Positions 11,766 through 19,229 of a DNA stretch of 64,000 bases are shown piece after piece (positions within the stretch are counted from its first letter, which is position 1; each line of letters opens with the position of its first letter). The stretch covers positions 1 through 64,000 of the forward strand of contig CALUZH010000014.1 of NCBI GenBank assembly GCA_944325255.1, written 5' to 3'. Made by a program: the position numbers and the translations under genes. Below the pieces are notes generated by a model. That model had not been told where the DNA came from. It ran no database searches and worked only from the letters and a program-made list of their open reading frames with translations. The stretch comes from an uncultured Erysipelotrichaceae bacterium (GTDB lineage Bacteria; Bacillota_I; Bacilli_A; Erysipelotrichales; Erysipelotrichaceae).

Positions 11766-12124
11766 TATTCGACCACCTTAATTCCCTGAACATGAACATT
11801 GACTGCCAATACATCCATATTCAAAGCTTTTTCTAAAGTATATTTAACCCTTTTTTGTACTTCATTGACAACTTCGGAAACCTTGACGCCATAACTTACG
11901 ACAAGGTAAAGATCAACTTCCAAGCCCTCCGGCTTATTCTTGACGATGACCCCCTTGGTGTAATTCTCTTTCTTGAGCAATTCATAAAAACCATCCTTTA
12001 AGACTTGCTGGCTGGTCATGCCGACTACGCCATAACATTCAATAACAGCACCGCCTGCCAAAACAGCAATAGCAGCATCTGATATCTTAATCTGTCCTAA
12101 AGACGTCTGTTTTTTAATTGACAT
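11765..12124 (-). CDS. Asp23/Gls24 family envelope stress protein (YloU-like)
   Basis: A 119-residue Asp23 domain protein: IKISDAAIAVLAGGAVIECYGVVGMT, then LEVDLYLVVSYGVKVSEVVNEVQKRVKYTLE and a VNVHVQGI end, the standard alkaline-shock pattern. It has a good Shine-Dalgarno (GGGAGGAG) and leads the two-gene operon with fakA. The molecular function is unclear; family members associate with membrane anchors or cluster with lipid genes. Confidence 0.9.
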   Translation of the reverse strand: MSIKKQTSLGQIKISDAAIAVLAGGAVIECYGVVGMTSQQVLKDGFYELLKKENYTKGVIVKNKPEGLEVDLYLVVSYGVKVSEVVNEVQKRVKYTLEKALNMDVLAVNVHVQGIKVVE

Positions 12125-12139
12125 AATTCTCCTCCCGAA

Positions 12140-12168
12140 AATCTTTCCAATTATAGCATTGAAAGATT
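12140..12168. promoter_or_regulatory. Inverted repeat across the asp23-fakA promoter
   Basis: AATCTTTC-N13-GAAAGATT, eight perfect bases each side, centred on the -10 box of the asp23 promoter. The position suits a repressor site. It does not match the FapR consensus I know, so the regulator is unknown. Confidence 0.45.
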
Positions 12169-12179
12169 TAATATTGCAA
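12150..12179 (-). promoter_or_regulatory. Promoter of asp23-fakA
   Basis: TTGCAA (12174-12179), an 18-base spacer ending in TGC, and a perfect TATAAT (12150-12155) on the minus strand. Confidence 0.8.
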
Positions 12180-12236
12180 AATAATCATACCGCAAAAAGG
12201 AAGTCCTTGAAAAGCTTAAAGAATAAAATAAGGCTT

Positions 12237-13622
12237 TTATAGATCTTTTATAACTTCCTTAGCGACAATAATGCCATTGGCCGCAGCCTGAGAAAGGGAG
12301 CGGGTAAAACCGGCCCCGTCACCCAGGGCATAAATTTTATCACAACCGTCAATCATGAAATGATGGCACTTTGGACGGGCACTATAATATTTACATTCAA
12401 CGCCATAGAGCAAGGTATCATAATTGGCTGTGCCCGGAGCTACCTTATCCAAGGCATAAAGCGTTTCAATAATATTATCCAATTGTCTTTTAGGCATGCA
12501 TAGACTCAAATCACCGGCAACAGCATTAAGGGTCGGACGGACACTTGATTCCTTAAGCCGCTTTTCATTGGTTCTTTTGCCGTTAATTAAATCGCCCAGA
12601 CGTTGAACTAAGACACTGCCTCCCGATATTTGATTAGCCAAAGAGGCAATAGATCGGGCATATTCAATCGGCTCATTAAAAGGACTGGTAAAATTGCTGG
12701 TAGAAAGTAAGGCAAAGTTGGAATTTTCCGAACGTTTATCACTGGCCTTGAAAGAATGACCGTTCACCGTTAATACCCCATCGGTATTTTCCGTTACGAC
12801 ATAGCCTCTTTCGTTAAAACAAAACATCCTTACCTGATCATGATAGGCCTTGGTACGATAAACAATCTTAGGTTCATAAATACGCTTAGAAAAATGCTCC
12901 CAGATATTATAAGGAAGTTCCACTCTTACCCCGACATCCACTTGATTATTAGCCAAAGAAATATGGTTTTTATTGCACCAATTTTGAAAATAGCGGGAAC
13001 CGGAACGACCGACAGCGATCAAGATATTCGCCGCTTTTAAATATCTTTCCTGATTAGATAAATGATAAAGAACTTGATGATTGGTAATATCGACATCAAT
13101 GACTTCGCTCAGGGTAGAAATTTCTATCTTATCTTTTAAATAAGTAATAAGATTGGCCATGGTCTTAAGGTTGGCATCTGTCCCCAAGTGTTTGACTATC
13201 GCCTGTTGCATATGCAAATCATGCCTCAAGCACATCAATTTAAGTTCATCATCAGGATAATAAACCTCTTTGGTAGCCCCAAAGCGGACAAGGATATCAT
13301 CGGCTTCCCGAATATATTTCAAAACCTCTTCCCGATCCATAAAATCCGGAAGCCAACCGCCATATTCCGATGAAATAATATATTTCCCATCAGAAAAAGC
13401 CCCGGCTCCGGCCAAGCCTTCCATGATGGCACAAGGCCGACATTTTAAACAGGTCTTGCTTTGACCGCCTACTATCGGACAATGGCGATCGTTAATATCC
13501 CGCCCCTTTTCCAGAAGTATTACTTTTGTCTTAGGTGCTTGTTCAACAATCGTATAAGCGGCCATTAGACCGGCAATACCGCCGCCGATAATACATACAT
13601 CATATTCTTTAATCTTTTCCAT
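12237..13622 (-). CDS. FAD-dependent oxidoreductase of the COG2509 type, uncharacterised
   Basis: 461 residues from the ATG at 13622, chosen because GGTGGTG lies six bases upstream; longer in-frame starts lack this. The N-terminus has the dinucleotide-binding motif CIIGGGIAGLMAA, then a conserved cysteine-bearing segment (CPIVGG followed by CLKCRPC), and the C-terminus has the FAD-contacting ALGDGAGFTRSLSQAAANG. This matches the uncharacterised dehydrogenase group in COG2509. The reaction is unknown. The cysteines could bind a metal or cluster, or act in redox. It is monocistronic between the terminator after ymdB and the asp23 promoter. Confidence 0.85.
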   Translation of the reverse strand: MEKIKEYDVCIIGGGIAGLMAAYTIVEQAPKTKVILLEKGRDINDRHCPIVGGQSKTCLKCRPCAIMEGLAGAGAFSDGKYIISSEYGGWLPDFMDREEVLKYIREADDILVRFGATKEVYYPDDELKLMCLRHDLHMQQAIVKHLGTDANLKTMANLITYLKDKIEISTLSEVIDVDITNHQVLYHLSNQERYLKAANILIAVGRSGSRYFQNWCNKNHISLANNQVDVGVRVELPYNIWEHFSKRIYEPKIVYRTKAYHDQVRMFCFNERGYVVTENTDGVLTVNGHSFKASDKRSENSNFALLSTSNFTSPFNEPIEYARSIASLANQISGGSVLVQRLGDLINGKRTNEKRLKESSVRPTLNAVAGDLSLCMPKRQLDNIIETLYALDKVAPGTANYDTLLYGVECKYYSARPKCHHFMIDGCDKIYALGDGAGFTRSLSQAAANGIIVAKEVIKDL

Positions 13623-13650
13623 AAACTTCACCACCCTCATTTTAACATAT

Positions 13651-13674
13651 AAAAAAGTCATCATTGAGATGACT
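13651..13674 (-). terminator. Terminator after rny-ymdB
   Basis: AGTCATC-TCAAT-GATGACT followed by TTTTTT on the minus strand. The ymdB stop codon lies inside the hairpin. Confidence 0.82.
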
Positions 13675-14440
13675 CGGGACGGATTTGTATTCTTTTAATA
13701 TTTGAAGCTTTTTTTGTACTTTCATCAATTTCGATAACAACGGCATTTAACTCTGCCGGCCCCATAGCTACCTTAAAATGGGTCTTTTCTTCTTGAATAC
13801 GGGCAGCAATAACCTCATCGATATCGCGACCGATAATCGAATCATAGGCCCCGCACATGCCGACATCGCTGATATAAGCACAATTTTTAATTAAACGCTC
13901 ATCTGCTGTTTGCACATGGGTATGAGTGCCGACGCAGACAAGCAATTTTGAAGCATAATAATGAGCAAAAAGTTCTTTTTCACTGGTTGCTTCCCCATGA
14001 AAATCAATAAAGTATGAACAATCAGGATAAGTTTCCATAATTTGATCCATCGCTTTAAAAGGTGAAAAGGCCGGCGGATTCATAAATACTTCACCTAAAA
14101 TATTGGCGATACATAAACGGATTTTACCATTGTCATAAATCCGGGCGCCTATACCTAAACCTTCGGGATTATTGAAAGGCACAATCAAACGGTCCAAATC
14201 CGGCAATAAAGGAATAATTTCTTTTTTGGAAAAAGCATGATTGCCTAAAGTAATAAAGTCAACACCGTTTTCTAAAAATTGACGGTAGATTTTTTGGGTA
14301 ATGCCCTTACCATGGGCACTGTTTTCCCCGTTGACAATGGTCAAATCAATTTTCTCTTTGGCTTTCAGTTGTGCTAAATTAGCAAAGACGATATCGCGGC
14401 CGGGACGACCGACAATATCGCCTATAAAAAGAATACGCAT
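13661..14440 (-). CDS. ymdB: YmdB-type metallophosphoesterase
   Basis: 259 residues of the TIGR00282 family. Dimetal ligands lie in GDIVGRPGRD, NGENSAHGKG, TLGNHAFSKKE, IDFHGEATSEK and GTHTHVQTADE. Family members are 2',3'-cyclic-nucleotide phosphodiesterases; in B. subtilis YmdB is co-encoded with RNase Y and affects biofilm and motility gene choice. Here too it follows rny, its ATG sharing the A of the rny TGA, so the two proteins are coupled. Confidence 0.93.
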   Translation of the reverse strand: MRILFIGDIVGRPGRDIVFANLAQLKAKEKIDLTIVNGENSAHGKGITQKIYRQFLENGVDFITLGNHAFSKKEIIPLLPDLDRLIVPFNNPEGLGIGARIYDNGKIRLCIANILGEVFMNPPAFSPFKAMDQIMETYPDCSYFIDFHGEATSEKELFAHYYASKLLVCVGTHTHVQTADERLIKNCAYISDVGMCGAYDSIIGRDIDEVIAARIQEEKTHFKVAMGPAELNAVVIEIDESTKKASNIKRIQIRPESSQ

Positions 14441-15993
14441 CAGCGGGCCAACTCGTTAGCGCGCAATTCGCGGATAACCGTAACTTTGATTTGACCCGGG
14501 TAAGTAAGTTCTTTCTCAATCCGCTCTTTAATATCATGGGCAATGAGATGACACTTATTATCCGAAACTTTTTCCGGTATAACCATAACCCGTACTTCCC
14601 TGCCGGCCTGGATGGCATAAGCCTTATCCACACCTTCATAATCAGAAGCAATTTTTTCAAGAGCTTCCAGACGGTTAATATAATTTTCCAAGCCTTCAAA
14701 GCGGGCACCGGGACGGGCAGCCGAAAGCGTATCGGCGGCAGCAACCAAATAAGCAATGAGGGACTTAGGTTCTTTGTCGCCATGATGTGATTCAATAGCG
14801 TTAATAACTACTTCATTTTCACCATATTTCTTAGCCAAACGGGCACCTAATTCCACATGGCTTCCTTCCACTTCAAAATCGACAGCCTTGCCGATATCAT
14901 GCAGAAGACCTGCCCTTTTTGCCAAGGATTGGTTAAGTCCCAATTCAGCAGCCATCATGCCGGCAAGCGAAGCTACTTCAATGGAATGTTCAAGACCGTT
15001 TTGACCATAAGAATAACGATAACGCATCCGACCGACCAAATTGATGAGTTCCCGGTTCATCTTGCCGATTTGCAATTTGAAACAAGCTTCTTCACCGGCC
15101 TTTTGGATTGTCTCATTAATTTCTTTGGTAACTTTATTAACTACATCTTCAATCCTGCCCGGTTGAATCCGACCGTCACGAATAAGCGTTTCCAAAGATA
15201 TTTTGGCAATTTCCCTTCTTATCGGATTGAAACAAGATACCGTGATGGCCTCTGGAGTATCATCAATAATTAAATCAACTCCGGTAGCCTGTTCGATAGC
15301 CCGGATATTGCGGCCTTCCCGACCGATAATCCGACCCTTCATCTCTTCTGAAGGCAAAGTGACAACCGAAACAGTTCTTTCGATGGTTTCTTCTTGTGAA
15401 TAACGTTGAATGGCCGTAGCGATAATTTCTTTGGCCACTTCTTGAGCGTGAGCCTTGGCCTCCTCTTCTTGGTCGTGGATATAAGTGGCCACTTCATTGG
15501 CCATCTTCTTTTCCACTACCGCCATCAGTTCACGACGGGCATCTTCTTGAGACATTGATGACACTCTTTCCAAAATGGCAATCTGGCCATCAATTCGTGC
15601 TTGCAGTTCTTCTTCCATTTTATCCAGTTGTAAGGCTTTATTCTCGGCTTTTTTTAATTTTTCATCGAGCTTCTTTTCTTTTTGGTTCATCGATTCATCA
15701 CGAAAATTTAATGAATCTTCCCTACGCATTAATTTTGTTTCAAATTCCTGAAGTTCGTCACGGCGCTCCTTGATTTCTTTTTCTGCTTGGAGCTTGAGAT
15801 CGTAGACTTGCGTCTTTCCGTCGAGCACCGCTTGTTTAACCGTATTTTTGGCCTTATTTTCAGCTTCTTCCAGAATTAGTTGACCCTTTTGTTTGTCACG
15901 ACTTAATCCGGCACGGTTGACAACGAGCATAATTACAACGCCGATTGCCAAACCGACTAAACCAAATACAATGGAAGTAAGATAATTTTCCAT
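14440..15993 (-). CDS. rny: Ribonuclease Y
   Basis: Membrane-anchored endoribonuclease that starts bulk mRNA decay. From the ATG at 15993 (Shine-Dalgarno GGGAGGT) the protein has 517 residues: an N-terminal membrane helix (about 5-25), a long coiled coil (about 30-190), a KH domain ([15 protein letters not shown]) and an HD domain with [11 protein letters not shown]. An upstream in-frame ATG at 16044 would add residues before the membrane helix and is less likely. A separate RNase J gene is also present in the window. Confidence 0.96.
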   Translation of the reverse strand: MENYLTSIVFGLVGLAIGVVIMLVVNRAGLSRDKQKGQLILEEAENKAKNTVKQAVLDGKTQVYDLKLQAEKEIKERRDELQEFETKLMRREDSLNFRDESMNQKEKKLDEKLKKAENKALQLDKMEEELQARIDGQIAILERVSSMSQEDARRELMAVVEKKMANEVATYIHDQEEEAKAHAQEVAKEIIATAIQRYSQEETIERTVSVVTLPSEEMKGRIIGREGRNIRAIEQATGVDLIIDDTPEAITVSCFNPIRREIAKISLETLIRDGRIQPGRIEDVVNKVTKEINETIQKAGEEACFKLQIGKMNRELINLVGRMRYRYSYGQNGLEHSIEVASLAGMMAAELGLNQSLAKRAGLLHDIGKAVDFEVEGSHVELGARLAKKYGENEVVINAIESHHGDKEPKSLIAYLVAAADTLSAARPGARFEGLENYINRLEALEKIASDYEGVDKAYAIQAGREVRVMVIPEKVSDNKCHLIAHDIKERIEKELTYPGQIKVTVIRELRANELAR

Positions 15994-16046
15994 GATTCTT
16001 ACCTCCCTTTTTACAATATTTAACTGAAGAAAATAACTTCTCAATA

Positions 16047-16075
16047 ATTATAAAAGATTTTTATCTCTTTCACAA
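16047..16075 (-). promoter_or_regulatory. Promoter of rny-ymdB
   Basis: TTGTGA (16070-16075), 17-base spacer and TATAAT (16047-16052) on the minus strand, leaving a leader of roughly 45 bases before the rny ATG. Confidence 0.8.
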
Positions 16076-16131
16076 GTTGCAACGAATGAACTTTAATCAT
16101 GCCTAAAGCTTAAATAAGAGGCTTAGCCAAT

Positions 16132-16154
16132 AAAAAATGCCGGATTATCCGGCA
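16132..16154 (-). terminator. Terminator after recA
   Basis: TGCCGGA-TAA-TCCGGCA followed by TTTTTTA on the minus strand, six bases after the recA stop. Confidence 0.88.
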
Positions 16155-16159
16155 ATAGA

Positions 16160-17179
16160 CTAGGCTTCTTTTTGATCTTCATTTTTTGAAGGAAAAAGCT
16201 TGGCTCTGATTTTCGCGGTGATTTCTTCATCAACTTGCGGATTAGCCAAAAGATAAGCACGAACCGCTTCTCTTCCTTGGCCGATTTTTTCACCTTCATA
16301 AGAAAACCAGGCTCCGGCTTTATCAATGATTCCTAAATCAGTACCCAAAGAAATGACTTCGGAGACATGCGATATACCTTCGCCGTAATAAATATCGACT
16401 TGGGCCGTTTTAAAAGGTGGAGCTACCTTATTCTTGGCAACTTTGATATTGACTTTGTTGCCGACAATTTCGCTGCCGTTTTTAATAGCTTCGGACTTGC
16501 GAACTTCAATCCTTATAGTGGCATAGAATTTCAAGGCCCGGCCGCCGGTAGTCGTTTCGGGATTGCCGAACATCACTCCGACTTTTTCCCGCAATTGATT
16601 AATAAAGATGGCTGTACAATTGTTGGCATTCATTACCCCGGCCAACTTGCGCATCGCCTTGGACATTAAACGGGCATGCAGACCGACATTGGCATCACCC
16701 ATTTCACCATCCAGTTCAGCCTGCGGTACCAAAGCGGCAACCGAGTCAATGACCACAAGGTCAATGGCCCCGCTGCGTATCAATACTTCAGCGATCTCCA
16801 AAGCCTGTTCGCCCGAATCCGGTTGCGACAAAACCAATTCGTCAACATCCACACCCAAGGCCTTGGCATAGCGGGGATCGATGGCATGTTCGGCATCAAT
16901 AAAAGCTGCTTTACCGCCGGCTTTTTGACATTCGGCAATGGCATGCAAAGCCAAGGTAGTCTTACCGCTTGATTCCGGACCATATATTTCCACAATCCGA
17001 CCCCGAGGAAAACCACCAACGCCCAAACAATAGTCCAGAGAAAGCGAACCCGATGAAATGACATCAACATCCACATCGGCATGTTCGCCAAGCTTCATAA
17101 CCGAACCCTTGCCATACTGTTTTTCTATTTGCTTAAGTGCTTCTTCAAGCAATGCATCACGATTTGTTTCTTTAGCCAT
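16160..17179 (-). CDS. recA: Recombinase RecA
   Basis: Strand-exchange ATPase, 339 residues. The Walker A motif GPESSGKTT, the Walker B region [10 protein letters not shown], the L2 loop ([27 protein letters not shown] region) and the C-terminal lobe are all normal. It is monocistronic: its own promoter lies in the short gap after pgsA and a terminator follows. No LexA-type operator (CGAAC-N4-GTTCG) is visible in the 45-base upstream region. Confidence 0.98.
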   Translation of the reverse strand: MAKETNRDALLEEALKQIEKQYGKGSVMKLGEHADVDVDVISSGSLSLDYCLGVGGFPRGRIVEIYGPESSGKTTLALHAIAECQKAGGKAAFIDAEHAIDPRYAKALGVDVDELVLSQPDSGEQALEIAEVLIRSGAIDLVVIDSVAALVPQAELDGEMGDANVGLHARLMSKAMRKLAGVMNANNCTAIFINQLREKVGVMFGNPETTTGGRALKFYATIRIEVRKSEAIKNGSEIVGNKVNIKVAKNKVAPPFKTAQVDIYYGEGISHVSEVISLGTDLGIIDKAGAWFSYEGEKIGQGREAVRAYLLANPQVDEEITAKIRAKLFPSKNEDQKEA

Positions 17180-17192
17180 AAAAGCCCCTTTC

Positions 17193-17220
17193 GTTATAAT
17201 TATTTATTTTAAATCGTCAA
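17193..17220 (-). promoter_or_regulatory. Promoter of recA
   Basis: TTGACG (17215-17220), 16-base AT-rich spacer and TATAAC (17193-17198) on the minus strand, then the Shine-Dalgarno AAAGGGG. The whole control region is squeezed into 45 bases after the pgsA stop. Confidence 0.7.
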
Positions 17221-17224
17221 TATC

Positions 17225-17818
17225 CTAAATCGATTCAAAAATATATTCTTTTAATTGAGTAAAATAAGCATAGCCGGAAGCTACCGAAATCAAAGCGGCA
17301 AACCAAATCATAATATCCGCCATCGGCAAATAAATAAGCTCAAACGGCAAATTATTGAGTAAAACCAAGATAATGGCAATCATCTGTAAAACCGTCTTGA
17401 GCTTACCTAAAAAACCGGCAGCCACGACGACCCCGTTTTGCGCGGCAATCATCCGGCAACCGTCCACTATCGTATCTCTGGCCAACATCAAAATTACCGG
17501 TACTACCGGAATCATCGACTTGGCAGCCATAATAATTAAAACCACATTGACCAAAAGCTTGTCGGCAATAGGATCGGCAAACTTCCCGAAAGTCGTAATA
17601 AGATTATGTTTACGAGCAATATGGCCATCCAAAAAATCAGTAAATGAAGCGAGCGCAAAAATCACCAAAACAATGATATTAAGCAAGGAAAGTGAAGTAT
17701 TTCCTACTTCCAAATTAAGAAAGTAAATATCAAATTCCGCATAAGGAAAAAGCCATACCAAGGCTAAAATCGGAACTAAGACAATGCGAAATAAAGTCAG
17801 CTTATTGGGTAGATTCAT
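17225..17818 (-). CDS. pgsA: CDP-diacylglycerol-glycerol-3-phosphate 3-phosphatidyltransferase
   Basis: Membrane enzyme making phosphatidylglycerophosphate. 197 residues from the ATG at 17818, which follows AAAGGAG; a longer in-frame start at 17851 lacks support. Several membrane segments flank the CDP-alcohol phosphatidyltransferase motif, seen as DFLDGHIARKHNLITTFGKFADPIADK (DGxxAR...GxxxDxxxD). It is alone between the rnpB terminator and recA. Confidence 0.95.
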   Translation of the reverse strand: MNLPNKLTLFRIVLVPILALVWLFPYAEFDIYFLNLEVGNTSLSLLNIIVLVIFALASFTDFLDGHIARKHNLITTFGKFADPIADKLLVNVVLIIMAAKSMIPVVPVILMLARDTIVDGCRMIAAQNGVVVAAGFLGKLKTVLQMIAIILVLLNNLPFELIYLPMADIMIWFAALISVASGYAYFTQLKEYIFESI

Positions 17819-17851
17819 AGGCGTGCTCCTTTTTCCCCTAAATAATAACAT

Positions 17852-17873
17852 AAATAGGACTTGCGTCCTATTT
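17852..17873 (-). terminator. Terminator after rnpB
   Basis: A nine-base perfect stem AAATAGGAC/GTCCTATTT with a four-base loop lies directly after the RNase P RNA. The T run is weak on the minus strand and better on the plus strand, so the hairpin may act in both directions. Confidence 0.65.
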
Positions 17874-17875
17874 TT

Positions 17876-18226
17876 TAAAAATATACTTCATAAGCCATGT
17901 TCTGTACCATCAAGATGGTGGCAATCATTTATCTGTACTTTCGTACCCTCAAAATCGCTTCGTTTCGCTATTTGAAGTTCCCCTACCAAATTTGGGTTTC
18001 TCGCTTATGGGGTTTATCACGTTCCACTTTTGTCCTTTCGGACAAACTCGTCTCTTTGACACTTTTACAGGTGCTTCCATAGTTGCCCTTAGGAAGTTGA
18101 CCAGCCGTTAGCTTTAATGCTACCTAAGCTTATTTTTTAGCTCAGCATAAACACTACATCCGTCACAGGATGTGCGAGCATGGACTTTCCTCTGGTTGCC
18201 CAGCGATTGCCTGAAGGATATTTTTT
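17876..18226 (-). ncRNA. rnpB: RNase P RNA, bacterial type B
   Basis: Catalytic RNA of RNase P, about 350 nt. The minus strand carries the 5' consensus GAGGAAAGTCC (18182-18192), the GAGAAACCCAAATTTGGTAGGGGAA block in the middle, and ACAGAACATGGCTTA (17891-17905) near the 3' end. The ends were set by helix P1, in which AAATAT and CTTCA at the 5' end pair with TGAAG and ATATTT at the 3' end. The 5' end lies only about five bases after the gpsB stop, as in the gpsB-rnpB neighbourhood of B. subtilis. End positions are accurate to a few bases. Confidence 0.93.
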
Positions 18227-18230
18227 TAAA

Positions 18231-18548
18231 CTAATGCTTGTTGAAAACTTCTTCTTCCAAACGCGATACGCGCTTTAAAAGATCAACCGAACTGTAAGAT
18301 GTGGTGTTGGAAAGATCAAGTACTTTTTGTTTGCCGGCCAAATCCGTCAATTCGGCTTTGGCATCTGCCAATTGTTTGGTCAAATCGGCGATTTGTTTTT
18401 GCAACTCTTCAATATTATCCTCAACGGTATAATAATCATCTAATACTAAATCTAAAAAAGCATCCACTTCCGTAGCCGAATAACCTTTAAAATCGACTTT
18501 AAATTCTTTGTCCAGAATATCCTGGGTTGTTAAATGCAATTTGTTCAT
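18231..18548 (-). CDS. gpsB: Cell-division regulator GpsB (DivIVA family)
   Basis: 105-residue GpsB: the DivIVA-type lipid-binding N-terminus (DILDKEFKVDFKGYSATEVDAFLD), a coiled coil (about 45-75), and the C-terminal trimerisation helix SVDLLKRVSRLEEEVFNKH. In Bacilli it shuttles the class A PBP between septum and side wall; the divergent recU-ponA pair here encodes exactly such a PBP. The Shine-Dalgarno AAGGGAG precedes the start. Confidence 0.95.
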   Translation of the reverse strand: MNKLHLTTQDILDKEFKVDFKGYSATEVDAFLDLVLDDYYTVEDNIEELQKQIADLTKQLADAKAELTDLAGKQKVLDLSNTTSYSSVDLLKRVSRLEEEVFNKH

Positions 18549-18570
18549 GATTATTTCTCCCTTAATAAAT

Positions 18571-18598
18571 AATATACCAAAAAAGGGCGTAAAGGCAA
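18571..18598 (-). promoter_or_regulatory. Promoter of gpsB
   Basis: TTGCCT (18593-18598), a 16-base spacer ending in TGG, and TATATT (18571-18576) on the minus strand. It may also feed rnpB. Confidence 0.65.
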
Positions 18599-18648
18599 GT
18601 TTCCTGGAATTTTATAGATGATAATAATATAATAAGGAAGGTGATGCG

Positions 18649-19215
18649 ATGAAATATCCAAATTCCAATAAGCACTTTCAAAAAGAAGCCCTCCACGATA
18701 CATCACGTCGCGGCATGTCTTTGGAAAGTGAAATTAACAGGTCCAATCAATATTATCTGGATAACGACTTGGCCAATATCCATAAAAAACCCACGCCGAT
18801 TACCATCGTTAATGTTGATTATCCAAGCCGTAACGCCGCCAAAATAACGGAAGCTTACTTCAAGATTCCATCGACGACGGATTATAACGGCATTTATAAA
18901 GGAAAGTATATTGATTTCGAGGCCAAAGAGTGCCAATCGAAAACGGCCTTTCCTTTCACTTCCATTCATCCCCATCAAATCAAGCACTTACAAAGTGTTA
19001 TTAAACACGGAGCCGTAGCTTTTTTGATTATGCGGATGACCCACTATGGCCGGGATTATCTTATCCGGGCCGATGAATTCCTTGCCTTCTACTTTTCCGG
19101 CAAGCGCAAGTCTTTACCTTATTCCTGGATTCAGGAACATGGCTATCCGATTACCTTTAAACTTTTGATTCCTTGTGATTATTTAAAGGCGGTCGATGAA
19201 GCATTTAATTTATAG
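18649..19215 (+). CDS. recU: Holliday junction resolvase RecU
   Basis: 188-residue RecU, a structure-selective endonuclease resolving Holliday junctions in Firmicutes. The conserved GMSLESEINRSNQYY, the acidic nuclease centre (DYNGIYKGKYIDFEAKE) and FPFTSIHPHQIKHL are present. The Shine-Dalgarno GGAAGGTG precedes the ATG. It forms an operon with ponA 14 bases downstream and is divergent from gpsB, the same arrangement as in B. subtilis. Confidence 0.96.
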   Translation: MKYPNSNKHFQKEALHDTSRRGMSLESEINRSNQYYLDNDLANIHKKPTPITIVNVDYPSRNAAKITEAYFKIPSTTDYNGIYKGKYIDFEAKECQSKTAFPFTSIHPHQIKHLQSVIKHGAVAFLIMRMTHYGRDYLIRADEFLAFYFSGKRKSLPYSWIQEHGYPITFKLLIPCDYLKAVDEAFNL

Positions 19216-19229
19216 GAGGGGCATATTTA

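Noticed and set aside
12199-12240. Possible terminator after the COG2509 gene (AAAAGC/GCTTTT with bulge, and AAGGAAGTCCTT)
   Set aside because: The stems are short or bulged and lack a good T run in the right place; too weak to list.
18619-18633. TATAAT and GATAAT upstream of recU
   Set aside because: The region is AT-rich, the -35 is not visible and the implied start would fall in the Shine-Dalgarno; not a clear promoter.
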